This document shows positions 33,462-41,738 of a stretch of 64,000 nt of DNA, piece after piece (position 1 is the first letter of the stretch; the number at the start of each line of letters is the position of its first letter). The stretch lies in assembly GCA_020073345.1 (NCBI GenBank), contig JAIQFI010000037.1:1-64000 (forward strand), read 5' to 3'. A model generated the notes under the pieces. That model saw nothing but the letters and a program-made list of their open reading frames with translations. It did no database searches and was not told the origin of the DNA. A program made the position numbers and the translations under genes. This stretch comes from Terriglobia bacterium. Its GTDB lineage: Bacteria; Acidobacteriota; Terriglobia; Bryobacterales; Bryobacteraceae.

Positions 33462-34811
33462 CTATTCGAATGAAGCCGGATCTGGAGTTCGAAAGAACTC
33501 CCGGTGGAGCGATTCTACCGCGCGCTGGAGGTCCGGCGCGGCCACCACCAAGCTCAAATTCAACTGCGAAGCGCCTTGCGATACCATGCGCGGCCGGATG
33601 CCGGCCAAAGCGGCGAAAGCGCGAGCGGATACATTGTCGCAGTGACGGATATTCTCGCCTACCATGCAGACAATCGCCAGATTCTCTTCGATCGAGACTT
33701 CGGCGAAGGCTTCCAGCTCGGCCTGGATCGGCGTCAGCGAGCGCGTATTGTCGATGGTCAATGAGACGCTGACTTCGGATGTAGCGAGCATGTCCACGGA
33801 CGTTTCGTAGCGATCGAACACCTCGAAGATACGCCGCAGGAAACCGTGGGCCATCAGCATGCGCGTGGAAACAATGTTCAGCAGCGTGATATTGCGCTTG
33901 CAGGCGATGGACCGGATAGGAGTCGAACAGGGCGGCGGATCGGAGACGATCAGCGTCCCTTCGACTTCGGGCCGGCGGGAGTTGAGAATCCGCACCGGAA
34001 TGTTCTTCTCGATGGCGGGCAGCACGGTGGCGGGATGCAGCACTTTGGCGCCAAAATACGCGAGCTCCGCGGCTTCGGTGAACGAACAGACTTTCACGCG
34101 ATGCGCACCAGGAAGTACGGTCGGATCGGCCGTGAGCATGCCGTCGACGTCGGTCCAGATCTGGATTTCCTCCGCACCGATGCCCGCTCCGACGATCGAG
34201 GCAGTGTAGTCCGATCCGCCGCGACCTAGCGTTGTCGTGACGCCGTCCTCGGTAGCTGCGATGAAGCCCCCCATCACGACGACAGAATGGTCCAACATCG
34301 GCACGAGCGTTTCCCGAAGCCTGCGATTGGTCTCCTCGAACACCGGCGCGGCTTGGGTGTGTCGGCGGTCGGTGACGATGACGCTGCGGGAGTCGACATG
34401 TGCGGTGTGGATGCCGCAGCGGCGAAGATGCGCAGCGACAATCAAGCTGGAGATACGCTCTCCGTAAGCGGAAATCGCGTCGGTGGCGCGCGGGGTCAGC
34501 TCGCGCATCACCGCCAAGCCGCGCACCAGCGCGTCCAGATCCTGGAAGTAGGCCTCGACAATATCGTCGGTATCCAAACCAGCCGATTCGCGCAAATGGA
34601 ACTCGCGCAGTTCGTTTAGTTTGTCCAGCGCGGCCTTGAGTTCGCCAGCCACCGCATCCGCGGCGATCGCCAACAGCTTGTTAGTGGTCTTGCCCATCGC
34701 CGACACGACGACCACGGGCTTGCGGGCCAGCCGCGCACGCACGATGCCCGCTACTCGGGCGATGGCTTCGGCGGACTCCACTGAAGTCCCGCCGAACTTC
34801 ATCACAATCAT
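33462..34811 (-). CDS. lysC: Aspartate kinase
   Basis: A 449-residue aspartokinase of the monofunctional class. The N-terminal kinase domain starts MIVMKFGGTSVESAEAIARV and contains GRGGSDYTASIVGAGIGAEE and WTDVDGMLTADP; the C-terminal half has tandem ACT domains (ITLLNIVSTRM, SLTIDNTRSL), usual sites for lysine feedback. It phosphorylates aspartate, the entry reaction for lysine, threonine and methionine. It overlaps asd by four bases and ends nine bases before the dapB start. Confidence 0.96.
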   Translation of the reverse strand: MIVMKFGGTSVESAEAIARVAGIVRARLARKPVVVVSAMGKTTNKLLAIAADAVAGELKAALDKLNELREFHLRESAGLDTDDIVEAYFQDLDALVRGLAVMRELTPRATDAISAYGERISSLIVAAHLRRCGIHTAHVDSRSVIVTDRRHTQAAPVFEETNRRLRETLVPMLDHSVVVMGGFIAATEDGVTTTLGRGGSDYTASIVGAGIGAEEIQIWTDVDGMLTADPTVLPGAHRVKVCSFTEAAELAYFGAKVLHPATVLPAIEKNIPVRILNSRRPEVEGTLIVSDPPPCSTPIRSIACKRNITLLNIVSTRMLMAHGFLRRIFEVFDRYETSVDMLATSEVSVSLTIDNTRSLTPIQAELEAFAEVSIEENLAIVCMVGENIRHCDNVSARAFAALAGIRPRMVSQGASQLNLSLVVAAPDLQRAVESLHREFFRTPDPASFE

Positions 34812-35842
34812 GCGCCGTGTACTCCTCCCTGCTGCACCAGCACTTCGGCGATTTGCACTGCATTGAGCGCCGCTCCCTTGAGCAACTGATCGCCCGCGAC
34901 GAACAGGGCAATCGATTTCCCGGAAGGGTCGCTGGTGTCTTGGCGGATTCGGCCGACCAGGATATCATCCTGCCCGGACGCATCGCGCGGCATCGGGAAG
35001 TAATTCTTCTCGGGATCGTCGACGATCTTAACGCCCGGCGCCTTCGACAATAACGCTGTTACTTCGCGCGGGGTGATGGGCCGCTCGCACTCGATCGTGA
35101 GCGCTTCGGAATGAGCCCGAAGCACGGGCACGCGTACGCATGTGGCGCTCACCCGAATTTCCGAGTCACCGAAGATCTTCTGAGTTTCCCGCGCCATCTT
35201 GGTTTCTTCCTCGTTATAGCCGGTCACCGGATCGATCTTGGTGTTGTGGCTGAACAAATTAAATGCGTAGGGATGTGGCAGCACGGTGTTCTCATATGGC
35301 TGGTTGGCCAGATATGCGCGCGTGGACTCGGTCAGCTCCTCCATGGCCGCGGCGCCCGCTCCGGAAGCCGCCTGATACGTCGCGGCAATCAAGCGCCGGA
35401 TACGATTGACCCGATGGATGGGCCACAGCGGCGTGATGCCGATGATGGTGGAGCAGTTGGGATTCGCGATGATCCCCTGATGCACGCACATGGCCTGGGG
35501 ATTGATTTCCGGAATCACCAGCGGCACGGCTGGGTCCATGCGAAACGCCGAAGAATTGTCGATGACCACGGCTCCCGCCTTCGCCGCAATCGGCCCGAAC
35601 TTCTTCGAGATGGATCCGCCCGCGCTGAAGAAAGCGATGTCGACATCGGCGAAGCTATGCTCGGTGAGCTCCTCCACCTCGATCTCCTGGCCTTCGAACC
35701 TCATCTTCTTGCCGCGAGACCGCGCCGACGCCAGCAAGCGCAGGCTGGCAATCGGGAATCGCCGTTGCTCCAGGCAGCGCAGGAACTCGACGCCCACGGC
35801 TCCCGTGGCTCCTGCGATCGCTACTCGATAATTCTTGCTCAT
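34808..35842 (-). CDS. asd: Aspartate-semialdehyde dehydrogenase
   Basis: A 344-residue enzyme: NADP-binding GATGAVGVEFLRCLE, catalytic Cys in IIANPNCSTIIGITPL, and the active-site RVPVLRAHSEALTIE. It reduces aspartyl phosphate to the semialdehyde used by DapA. Both ends overlap neighbours (dapE stop and lysC start, four bases each), so translation is coupled. Confidence 0.96.
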   Translation of the reverse strand: MSKNYRVAIAGATGAVGVEFLRCLEQRRFPIASLRLLASARSRGKKMRFEGQEIEVEELTEHSFADVDIAFFSAGGSISKKFGPIAAKAGAVVIDNSSAFRMDPAVPLVIPEINPQAMCVHQGIIANPNCSTIIGITPLWPIHRVNRIRRLIAATYQAASGAGAAAMEELTESTRAYLANQPYENTVLPHPYAFNLFSHNTKIDPVTGYNEEETKMARETQKIFGDSEIRVSATCVRVPVLRAHSEALTIECERPITPREVTALLSKAPGVKIVDDPEKNYFPMPRDASGQDDILVGRIRQDTSDPSGKSIALFVAGDQLLKGAALNAVQIAEVLVQQGGVHGA

Positions 35843-36846
35843 GGCTGTAATAATCGCCTCACTAATTTTTGATAGATCCCAATCGCTTCCACCAGTTCCA
35901 CCTTGGGAATCCGCTCTTCGGCAGTGTGCGCAAAGTGGATGCTGCCGGGCCCCAACAGAAAGGGCTTGCCCCAGGCTCCGTTGAAGGCCGGAATATCGGT
36001 GGTGTAGGACACAACGGTGGTTTCGAGACCATCCACCGAACCTAGATGCACGGCAGGGATGTACAGAACTTCTTTCGCCTCGGCCACGCCGCGCGATGCC
36101 TCGGCCACGGCGGCGCGGAGGCTATCGCCAGAATCGACCAGGCGGACAAATACCTCCGCGCGGGCATGATCCGGAATAATGTTGGGCGCTCGTCCGCCCT
36201 GAATCGTACCGATGTTCAGCGTGCTGGGGCCAAGAGTTGCATCGCTGGGCATGGGAATGCGGCGGATGCGTTCGAGCGCGTCAAGCAGTTTCTCAATAGC
36301 CGACTCCCCCAGATGCGGATAAGCGGAATGAGCCATGCGGCCTTGCGCGATAATCTCGTAACGCAAGGCGCCCTTGGAACCCAGCGCGAGCTTGTTCTCC
36401 GTGGGCTCGCCGTTGATCAGATAACGGCTGCCGCGCGGGTTTTTGGCGGCGGCATAGGCGCCGGCGCTATTGCGCTCCTCACCCACGACGAAAAGCAAGG
36501 CGATGCCGCGGACGCCATCGGTCACCAGCGCCTCGGCGGCGTGAATCATGGACGCGATGATGCCCTTGGTATCGCACGCGCCGCGCCCCCAGATGAACTC
36601 GGAATCCTCGCGCGAGGCGAAGAACGGCGGCACGGTATCCATGTGGGTCGACAGGGTAACGATGGGATCGCCCCAGTGCGCCAGGACGTTATGGCGATGC
36701 GGCTCGACTTCGAATTTTTCGGCCCGGCCGCCCGTACGCGCGGCGAGAGCCGTGAGGTGATCGAACAGGACCTGCCCGACCTTTTCCTCATTGGGCGTGA
36801 CTGAGTCGATGTCGATAAGCGCGCGCGTTAGCTGAAACGGGTCCAT
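35839..36846 (-). CDS. dapE: M20-family succinyl-diaminopimelate desuccinylase
   Basis: A 335-residue M20 metallopeptidase: TLSTHMDTVPPFF (metal His and catalytic Asp), GRGACDTKGIIA (bridging Asp), VVGEERNSAGAYA (catalytic Glu pair), INGEPTENKLALG and GPGSIHFAHTAEERI near the end. In this operon it is almost certainly the DapE-type desuccinylase; a LysK-type hydrolase is less likely as no LysW gene is seen. It is the first gene of the operon, preceded by the lysine riboswitch. The ATG at 36846 is directly after a CTCAAT/ATTGAG hairpin and lacks a clear ribosome site. Confidence 0.88.
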   Translation of the reverse strand: MDPFQLTRALIDIDSVTPNEEKVGQVLFDHLTALAARTGGRAEKFEVEPHRHNVLAHWGDPIVTLSTHMDTVPPFFASREDSEFIWGRGACDTKGIIASMIHAAEALVTDGVRGIALLFVVGEERNSAGAYAAAKNPRGSRYLINGEPTENKLALGSKGALRYEIIAQGRMAHSAYPHLGESAIEKLLDALERIRRIPMPSDATLGPSTLNIGTIQGGRAPNIIPDHARAEVFVRLVDSGDSLRAAVAEASRGVAEAKEVLYIPAVHLGSVDGLETTVVSYTTDIPAFNGAWGKPFLLGPGSIHFAHTAEERIPKVELVEAIGIYQKLVRRLLQP

Positions 36847-36847
36847 G

Positions 36848-36863
36848 CTCAATAACCATTGAG
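36848..36863 (-). promoter_or_regulatory. Hairpin next to the dapE start codon
   Basis: CTCAAT, loop of four bases, ATTGAG ends one base before the dapE ATG on the minus strand. It sits where a ribosome site should be, so it could hide the start as part of the riboswitch expression platform. Confidence 0.45.
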
Positions 36864-36900
36864 GGCTTTTCAGGAGACGCGCTGCCTCGTATAAATAGAG

Positions 36901-36919
36901 ACAGCCAGGAGAGGGCTGT
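36901..36919 (-). promoter_or_regulatory. Hairpin downstream of the lysine riboswitch
   Basis: ACAGCC, seven-base loop, GGCTGT: a perfect six-pair stem about 45 bases after the aptamer, followed on the minus strand by CTCTATTTAT. It may act as a weak intrinsic terminator of the switch. Confidence 0.45.
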
Positions 36920-36962
36920 GACCACTTCCCGATAGCGCTCCATCCGGCCCGGCAAAACCAAG

Positions 36963-37121
36963 TCGAATGACAGTGAACCGGTCTTAGCCGTGTTCACCAA
37001 CCGTAGCGCCTTAGATCCGGCGCATCGATTTCGGCGAGGCTGCCCCTTTCGCCCGGCGCTCCGGATCCACGGAATTGCGCGCCGAGGTACTGGTGGCCCT
37101 CGCTCCTCTACCAGAACTCGA
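36963..37121 (-). ncRNA. Lysine riboswitch (L-box) upstream of the dap operon
   Basis: In transcript sense (minus strand) the conserved L-box core occurs in order: GGTAGAGGAGCGAGG, then CCAGTAC, GGCGAAAGGGGCAGCC, TCGCCGAAAT, a GCGCC...GGCGC stem, a GTGAAC...GTTCAC stem, and ACTGTCATTCGAC at the end. P1 pairs TCGAGT (37121-37116) with ATTCGA (36968-36963). This order and the ACTGTCA end match lysine riboswitches such as those of asd and lysC in other bacteria. It binds lysine and lowers expression of the downstream genes; the 115-base leader after it holds two hairpins that could be the expression platform. Confidence 0.9.
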
Positions 37122-37155
37122 TTATCAGGATAGCACGACGGGCGGTCGCGCCTCC

Positions 37156-37185
37156 ATTCAGTGTAGCGGGAGTGGAACCTGTCAA
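37156..37185 (-). promoter_or_regulatory. Candidate promoter of the dap operon
   Basis: Minus strand TTGACA (37185-37180) with CTGAAT (37161-37156) 18 bases downstream. The -35 is perfect but the -10 is weak. It lies about 35 bases upstream of the riboswitch, the right place for the leader transcript. Confidence 0.35.
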
Positions 37186-37200
37186 AGCCTCGGGGACTTG

Positions 37201-38514
37201 CTACTTCTTAGTCCTTTTGGTCTTCGAAGTGATGTTCTCATCCGCCCAGTTCAGGATGACATCGGCAACTTCGAGATTGTTGGTGCCGAGCATCATCATG
37301 TGCGTCGTGCCCTTAAAGACGGGGTTTCCCAGCTCGTCCAGCTTGATGTATTCCGCTTTGGCGGTTCCATGTCCGGCAGCGCGCCGCGCATTGATCTCTT
37401 TGACCGTTGTGTCGCACACTTCGCTGGTCGCCGTGTAGTCTCCCTTCAAGGCAAGATACGGGATGTTGTCGAAGTCCTCCGCCTTGAGGCCGCTGTTGGG
37501 AAGCGAGCAGGATCCCTCGATGGTAATCAGGCCCTTCAGCAGGTCCAGATGACCGCGTTCCTTCAGAATGCGGACCATGTGATGGCCCATGATTCCGGAT
37601 TGAGAGTGCGTGGCGACAACTGCTCCGCCGAGCCTTTCGACCAAGTCCGCGAGATCCATCGGAGTCCAGGTATTGGCCGGGGCGATCTCTTTCGGTTCGC
37701 ATGTGGGACAAATGGAGCCCGGCAGAGTGACCTCCGCATTGGGTACCAACTGCTTGTAATACTCCAGCGCGAAATCACTGCTGGGCCCCATGGGCGCGGG
37801 ACCGATGGCGCCGGCGCGCGCGACCACCTTCGCATCAACGGCTGTGAGCGGGTAGGCCGGACGATAGTCGTCGGTGTGCGTCGCGTCGTCGGTCGGCGGG
37901 TCGCCCGGATCGCCGTGACGTATCAGAGTTCCGTTGAGAATGGTCGAGCCCGGCGGGATCAGGTGGCCGAACCACTGGGTCCAGGCGCCGTTGTCGGTGA
38001 TCCTGCCGAAGGCCGGGATCATGGGCAGACCTTTCGACACATCCCCGCTTCGGATCAAGGCCGCAGCCTCATGCAGGACCGACTCGTCGAACCCCGAGCG
38101 TCCGCGCCCTGCCTGGTCGACCAGGTAGGTGGAGATGCCCTTGCGGACGAAATAGGGATACCAGCCTTCGCGGCCGTCGGGCGTGGACTCCAGACAGGCC
38201 GCCGTGTGCGTGGACCCATGCACCATAATGACCGGGGCCGCGTTGCGCTTCTTCGTAGCCGGTATCTGGAACTGCACGTACATCTGGCCGATCGTGATCT
38301 GGTTGGGAGCCGGCTGCTGATTGGGGCCGGGAACCGTGGCGTAGCTGGTGACCTTGGGCACGCCGCCGATGAAGAAGCTGCCCTGATCTTCGATGACCAG
38401 CGGTTTGGTGAGGAACTTCTTGGTCTTACTCACTATTGGCGTAGTCTCCGCCGCGCTGGCCGCGACCACTGACAGCAGGATTGCGGAAAAGAGACAGAAA
38501 ACGGGTTTTTGCAT
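37201..38514 (-). CDS. Exported alpha/beta-fold hydrolase
   Basis: A 437-residue exported enzyme (signal peptide to about residue 21, VVAASAA). The oxyanion region is APVIMVHGSTHT, the nucleophile elbow VVATHSQSGIMG (Ser in HSQSG), and late residues in KGTTHMMMLGTNN give the His. The length and the N-terminal IEDQGSFFIGG fit secreted esterases of Acidobacteria and Proteobacteria with unknown substrates. It ends with a Lys-rich tail. It follows a type-B carboxylesterase gene on the same strand, 39 bases away. Confidence 0.82.
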   Translation of the reverse strand: MQKPVFCLFSAILLSVVAASAAETTPIVSKTKKFLTKPLVIEDQGSFFIGGVPKVTSYATVPGPNQQPAPNQITIGQMYVQFQIPATKKRNAAPVIMVHGSTHTAACLESTPDGREGWYPYFVRKGISTYLVDQAGRGRSGFDESVLHEAAALIRSGDVSKGLPMIPAFGRITDNGAWTQWFGHLIPPGSTILNGTLIRHGDPGDPPTDDATHTDDYRPAYPLTAVDAKVVARAGAIGPAPMGPSSDFALEYYKQLVPNAEVTLPGSICPTCEPKEIAPANTWTPMDLADLVERLGGAVVATHSQSGIMGHHMVRILKERGHLDLLKGLITIEGSCSLPNSGLKAEDFDNIPYLALKGDYTATSEVCDTTVKEINARRAAGHGTAKAEYIKLDELGNPVFKGTTHMMMLGTNNLEVADVILNWADENITSKTKRTKK

Positions 38515-38553
38515 AACTCTCCTCTTTCTTATAAATTTGCCGCGCGGAACTGC

Positions 38554-40179
38554 CTACGTCAGATTCATCGCGCTGAACATAGCCACGCGCTGCTCGCGCA
38601 GCGGATCGTTCTCCACCTTACTCTGATTGTTGAAGACCATAGTGGGCCGGTCTTTCGGGTTGAACGCCGGCCACGGCGGAAGCTTGGGAGTATTCGGATT
38701 GCCGGTCCGCGCGAACGCGATCCATGCGCTGCTCACCTTATCGGCCAGCGCCGGCGCGTCGGGACTGTCCTTAGTCATGCGGTTGGTCTTGATGTTGTCG
38801 AAAGCGAAAGGAATCTCGATCGTGTGGGGCGACTTGAGCCGTCCGCCATCGATGGGCGTCTCCCACCGGAAGTAGTACAAGTACACCGGACCCTTTTGCA
38901 GCGCCGCCCTCCGCTCGGCGATTTTCATGATCGGCGCGCCGTAGCGGTTATCGCTGGCGATCAGGAAATACAGATCGGAAGGTGTCGCGCCAGGATTGGC
39001 CGCGCGATATACGTCGATCACGTGGCTGGCGTGATCGCCCAGCAGATCGCGTATGCGTTTACTCAAGCCGTCCTCGTTCAGCGAAAACGCCTCGGCGTTG
39101 GCGCCTGAAGTCAGCTCGGTGCGCGTCGAGCCGAGCATGAGCGGTACGCTCGAGGATACATCCGACGCAGTCGGCGCAAAGGGATGCTTGGGCACAGCCT
39201 TTCCGTCCACCGTGGGCGAAAAGCCCATGGTCATCTGATCGACGTTCATGCTCCGCGTCACCGCGAAGTAAGCCGACATGATCTTCTCGACTGGAAGGGT
39301 CTGCAGCTCACGCACCTGCGACTTGTTCAACCCCAGTTTGGCGAGCAATTCACCGGCGACGCGTGTGGCCTGATTCTGCTCCACCAGCGAGATGGTCGGG
39401 CCGCTCTCGATAATGGCGCGATGGAACAACCCCTTCGCGGACGGCATGCCGAGCAGCGTCCCCACTTTGCGGCCGCCGCCGGACTGGCCGAAGATCGTGA
39501 CGGTGTTGGGATCGCCTCCAAATTGCCCGATGTTTTGGCGGACCCACTTCAACGCATGCACGATATCGAGCATGCCCACGTCTCCCGATTGCGCAAAATC
39601 CGGTCCGCCGAACTCCGCCAGATAGGTAAAGCCGAGAACGTTCAGGCGGTGGTTGATAGTGACCACGACTACGTCGCCTCGCCGGGCCAGGTTCCCGCCG
39701 TCGGTGCCGGGCGAAGATCCAGAGCCGCTGGAAAATCCGCCGCCGTGGCACCAGAACATGACGGGCCGTTTCTTACCGTCGTTAACCGCGGGCGTCCAGA
39801 TATTGAGCACCAGGCAATCCTCGCCTTCCGTGGGCAAGCCCGCAGCGGCGACCGCGATATCCGACGTGGCCCGCCGCGCGCCTGGCTCGGTCTGTGGCGC
39901 GCTATGCCCGAACTCCCGCGTCTCCAGGACGCCCGACCACTTGGCCGGGTCGACCGGGGGCATGAAGCGATTCTTTCCTGCCGTACTCGCACCGTAAGGG
40001 ATTCCACGGAAGATCTTGATGCCGTCGGCATCCACGCCGCGAACCTTGCCGAACGCGGTGTCGGCGACCACGTCGTACTTGCTGTCGGCGCCCCGGGCGG
40101 TCGTCAAGATGCTGGTGGATGCGGCCGCCAGCAAAGACGCCTGCTTCAGGAAATCGCGGCGAGATCGTTCGATAACCAT
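38554..40179 (-). CDS. Type-B carboxylesterase, Tat-exported
   Basis: A 541-residue esterase/lipase. The N-terminus SRRDFLKQASLLAAA is a Tat signal. The type-B signature is FGQSGGGRKVGTLLGMPSA (nucleophile in GQSGG) with the oxyanion region MFWCHGGGFSSGSGS and the charge-relay IEIPFAFDN. The family hydrolyses carboxylic esters outside the cell. The ATG at 40179 gives the Tat signal; 12 further codons upstream are open. It is divergent from xoxJ. Confidence 0.9.
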   Translation of the reverse strand: MVIERSRRDFLKQASLLAAASTSILTTARGADSKYDVVADTAFGKVRGVDADGIKIFRGIPYGASTAGKNRFMPPVDPAKWSGVLETREFGHSAPQTEPGARRATSDIAVAAAGLPTEGEDCLVLNIWTPAVNDGKKRPVMFWCHGGGFSSGSGSSPGTDGGNLARRGDVVVVTINHRLNVLGFTYLAEFGGPDFAQSGDVGMLDIVHALKWVRQNIGQFGGDPNTVTIFGQSGGGRKVGTLLGMPSAKGLFHRAIIESGPTISLVEQNQATRVAGELLAKLGLNKSQVRELQTLPVEKIMSAYFAVTRSMNVDQMTMGFSPTVDGKAVPKHPFAPTASDVSSSVPLMLGSTRTELTSGANAEAFSLNEDGLSKRIRDLLGDHASHVIDVYRAANPGATPSDLYFLIASDNRYGAPIMKIAERRAALQKGPVYLYYFRWETPIDGGRLKSPHTIEIPFAFDNIKTNRMTKDSPDAPALADKVSSAWIAFARTGNPNTPKLPPWPAFNPKDRPTMVFNNQSKVENDPLREQRVAMFSAMNLT

Positions 40180-40262
40180 GAGACGAACTCTAACAATGTC
40201 GGTATTCCCGTGCAACCCCCTTGACTCTCATGCCATTAAGCAATAGCCTCGACGGGAGGCCT

Positions 40263-41048
40263 ATGAAGCTCAGGGGCGTCCTCCCACTGGCGATGATGGG
40301 GCTGGGACTATCGGTTCCCGCCATGGCGCTCGCCGTCTGCGCGGACCCGGATTACCTGCCATATTCGAACCGCTCCGGCGAAGGGTTCGAGAACAAAATC
40401 GCCGGGGCCGTGGCGAAAGCACTTGGGGAAACAGTCGAATACACCTGGGCGAGCCATCGCGGTCACGGCGGATTCACTCAATTCCTGTCGTCCACACTGG
40501 ACGCGCGGAAGTGCGACGTGGTGATGAGTATTCCCTACGGAAGCCGCGAAGAACTTACGACGCGGCCCTATTACATTTCGTCCTATGTTTTTGTGTCCGC
40601 CAAGAGCAAAAAGTACGACATCACAAATATGGATTCGCCGGTCCTGAAGCGCCTGAAGGTCGGCTTCGAGCACGATACCCCCGCGGAAGATGGATTGAAG
40701 ATACGAGGCATGATCCCTGGAACTGCCGTTCCGTTCGATGTGTCCGACGAAGGCAGCGAGTCGCCCGCCGTCATGCTCACGGCCCTCAAGAACGGAAAGA
40801 TCGATGTCCTGATCACCTGGCAGCCGGCCATCGGTGCATTCCTGCGAGCGTATCCGGACCTGGAAGTGGTCACCATCCCGAATACTCGGGCACTCGGAGC
40901 GCCGGAGCAGTACTCGTTTCCCATGTCGATGGGTGTCCGCGAGGGCAACGAAGCCTTGAAGAAGCGGCTCGACGACGTGATCGAAAAGCACCAGGCCGAG
41001 CTTACTTCCATCTTGGCGGAGAGCGGCGTGATGGTGAGCTTCAAATGA
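40263..41048 (+). CDS. xoxJ: XoxJ-like periplasmic binding protein of the methanol-oxidation system
   Basis: A 261-residue exported protein (signal peptide to about residue 24). CADPDYLPYSNRSGEGFENK is the usual start of quinoprotein-dehydrogenase-associated solute-binding proteins, and EEKLTTRPYYIS-like and LTALKNGKIDVLITWQPAIG blocks follow. MoxJ/XoxJ proteins help load or mature the methanol dehydrogenase in the periplasm. The ATG follows GGGAGG. Its stop overlaps the cytochrome gene (ATGA). The weak box TTGACT at 40221 may be its -35. Confidence 0.85.
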   Translation: MKLRGVLPLAMMGLGLSVPAMALAVCADPDYLPYSNRSGEGFENKIAGAVAKALGETVEYTWASHRGHGGFTQFLSSTLDARKCDVVMSIPYGSREELTTRPYYISSYVFVSAKSKKYDITNMDSPVLKRLKVGFEHDTPAEDGLKIRGMIPGTAVPFDVSDEGSESPAVMLTALKNGKIDVLITWQPAIGAFLRAYPDLEVVTIPNTRALGAPEQYSFPMSMGVREGNEALKKRLDDVIEKHQAELTSILAESGVMVSFK

Positions 41049-41722
41049 GAGTCGTCGTGATCTTCGCATCCGCGTTGACGATTGCCGTCCTGGGACAGGA
41101 TGCTCCGAAGCTGATCCAGGCAAGCGACTGCTCTTCGTGTCACGCCGTCGATCACCAAGTGGTGGGACCTGCCTATAACGAAATCGCCAAGCGCTACGCC
41201 GCGCAAACTGACGCGCCAGACAAGCTGGCCGCGAAAATCCGGGACGGCGGCGGTGGCATGACGTCTCATCCGGACTTGTCGGATGCGCAGCGGACAGAGA
41301 TCGCGAAGTGGATCCTTTCGCAAACGGCGGCCGCGGCCAGTCAGGCGGTCCAAACATACGCCTACACGCTGAAAGACGGCACGGCCGTCCAACTCGACTT
41401 CCCGCTGTTTGTCGATGCCAAGGGTCCCAAGGTGACCAAGGATGTTTTCCATGGGTATCAACTCTACAACTCGTACTGTTATCGCTGCCACGGAACCGAC
41501 GCGACGGGTGGTCAACTGGGACCGGATCTGCGGCGTTCCCTCGCCGCGGGAATGAAGCAGCAAGGGTTTCTCTCGGTGGCTATGACTGGGAGGAAGGAAC
41601 AGGGCATGCCAGCATGGGCGGGCTTCCTCAGTGAACAAGACGTTGTACACGTTTACAAGTATGTAAAAGGACGAAGCCTCGAGCTGGTGCCTTCGGGCAG
41701 GCCTGCGTCCGAACAGGATTGA
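41045..41722 (+). CDS. Diheme cytochrome c, likely electron acceptor of the methanol dehydrogenase
   Basis: A 225-residue exported protein with two c-type heme motifs, CSSCH (residues 29-33) and CYRCH (145-149). The first half resembles class I cytochrome c (GPAYNEIAKRYAAQ), the second the XoxG-like domain (GPDLRRSLAAGMKQQGFL, MPAWAGFLSEQDV). In XoxF systems the usual partner is a single-heme cytochrome; a diheme form is notable. The ATG is inside the xoxJ stop; xoxF starts 16 bases later. Electrons from alcohol oxidation would go through it to the respiratory chain (inference). Confidence 0.85.
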   Translation: MRVVVIFASALTIAVLGQDAPKLIQASDCSSCHAVDHQVVGPAYNEIAKRYAAQTDAPDKLAAKIRDGGGGMTSHPDLSDAQRTEIAKWILSQTAAAASQAVQTYAYTLKDGTAVQLDFPLFVDAKGPKVTKDVFHGYQLYNSYCYRCHGTDATGGQLGPDLRRSLAAGMKQQGFLSVAMTGRKEQGMPAWAGFLSEQDVVHVYKYVKGRSLELVPSGRPASEQD

Positions 41723-41738
41723 AAAAGGAGATCTCGAC

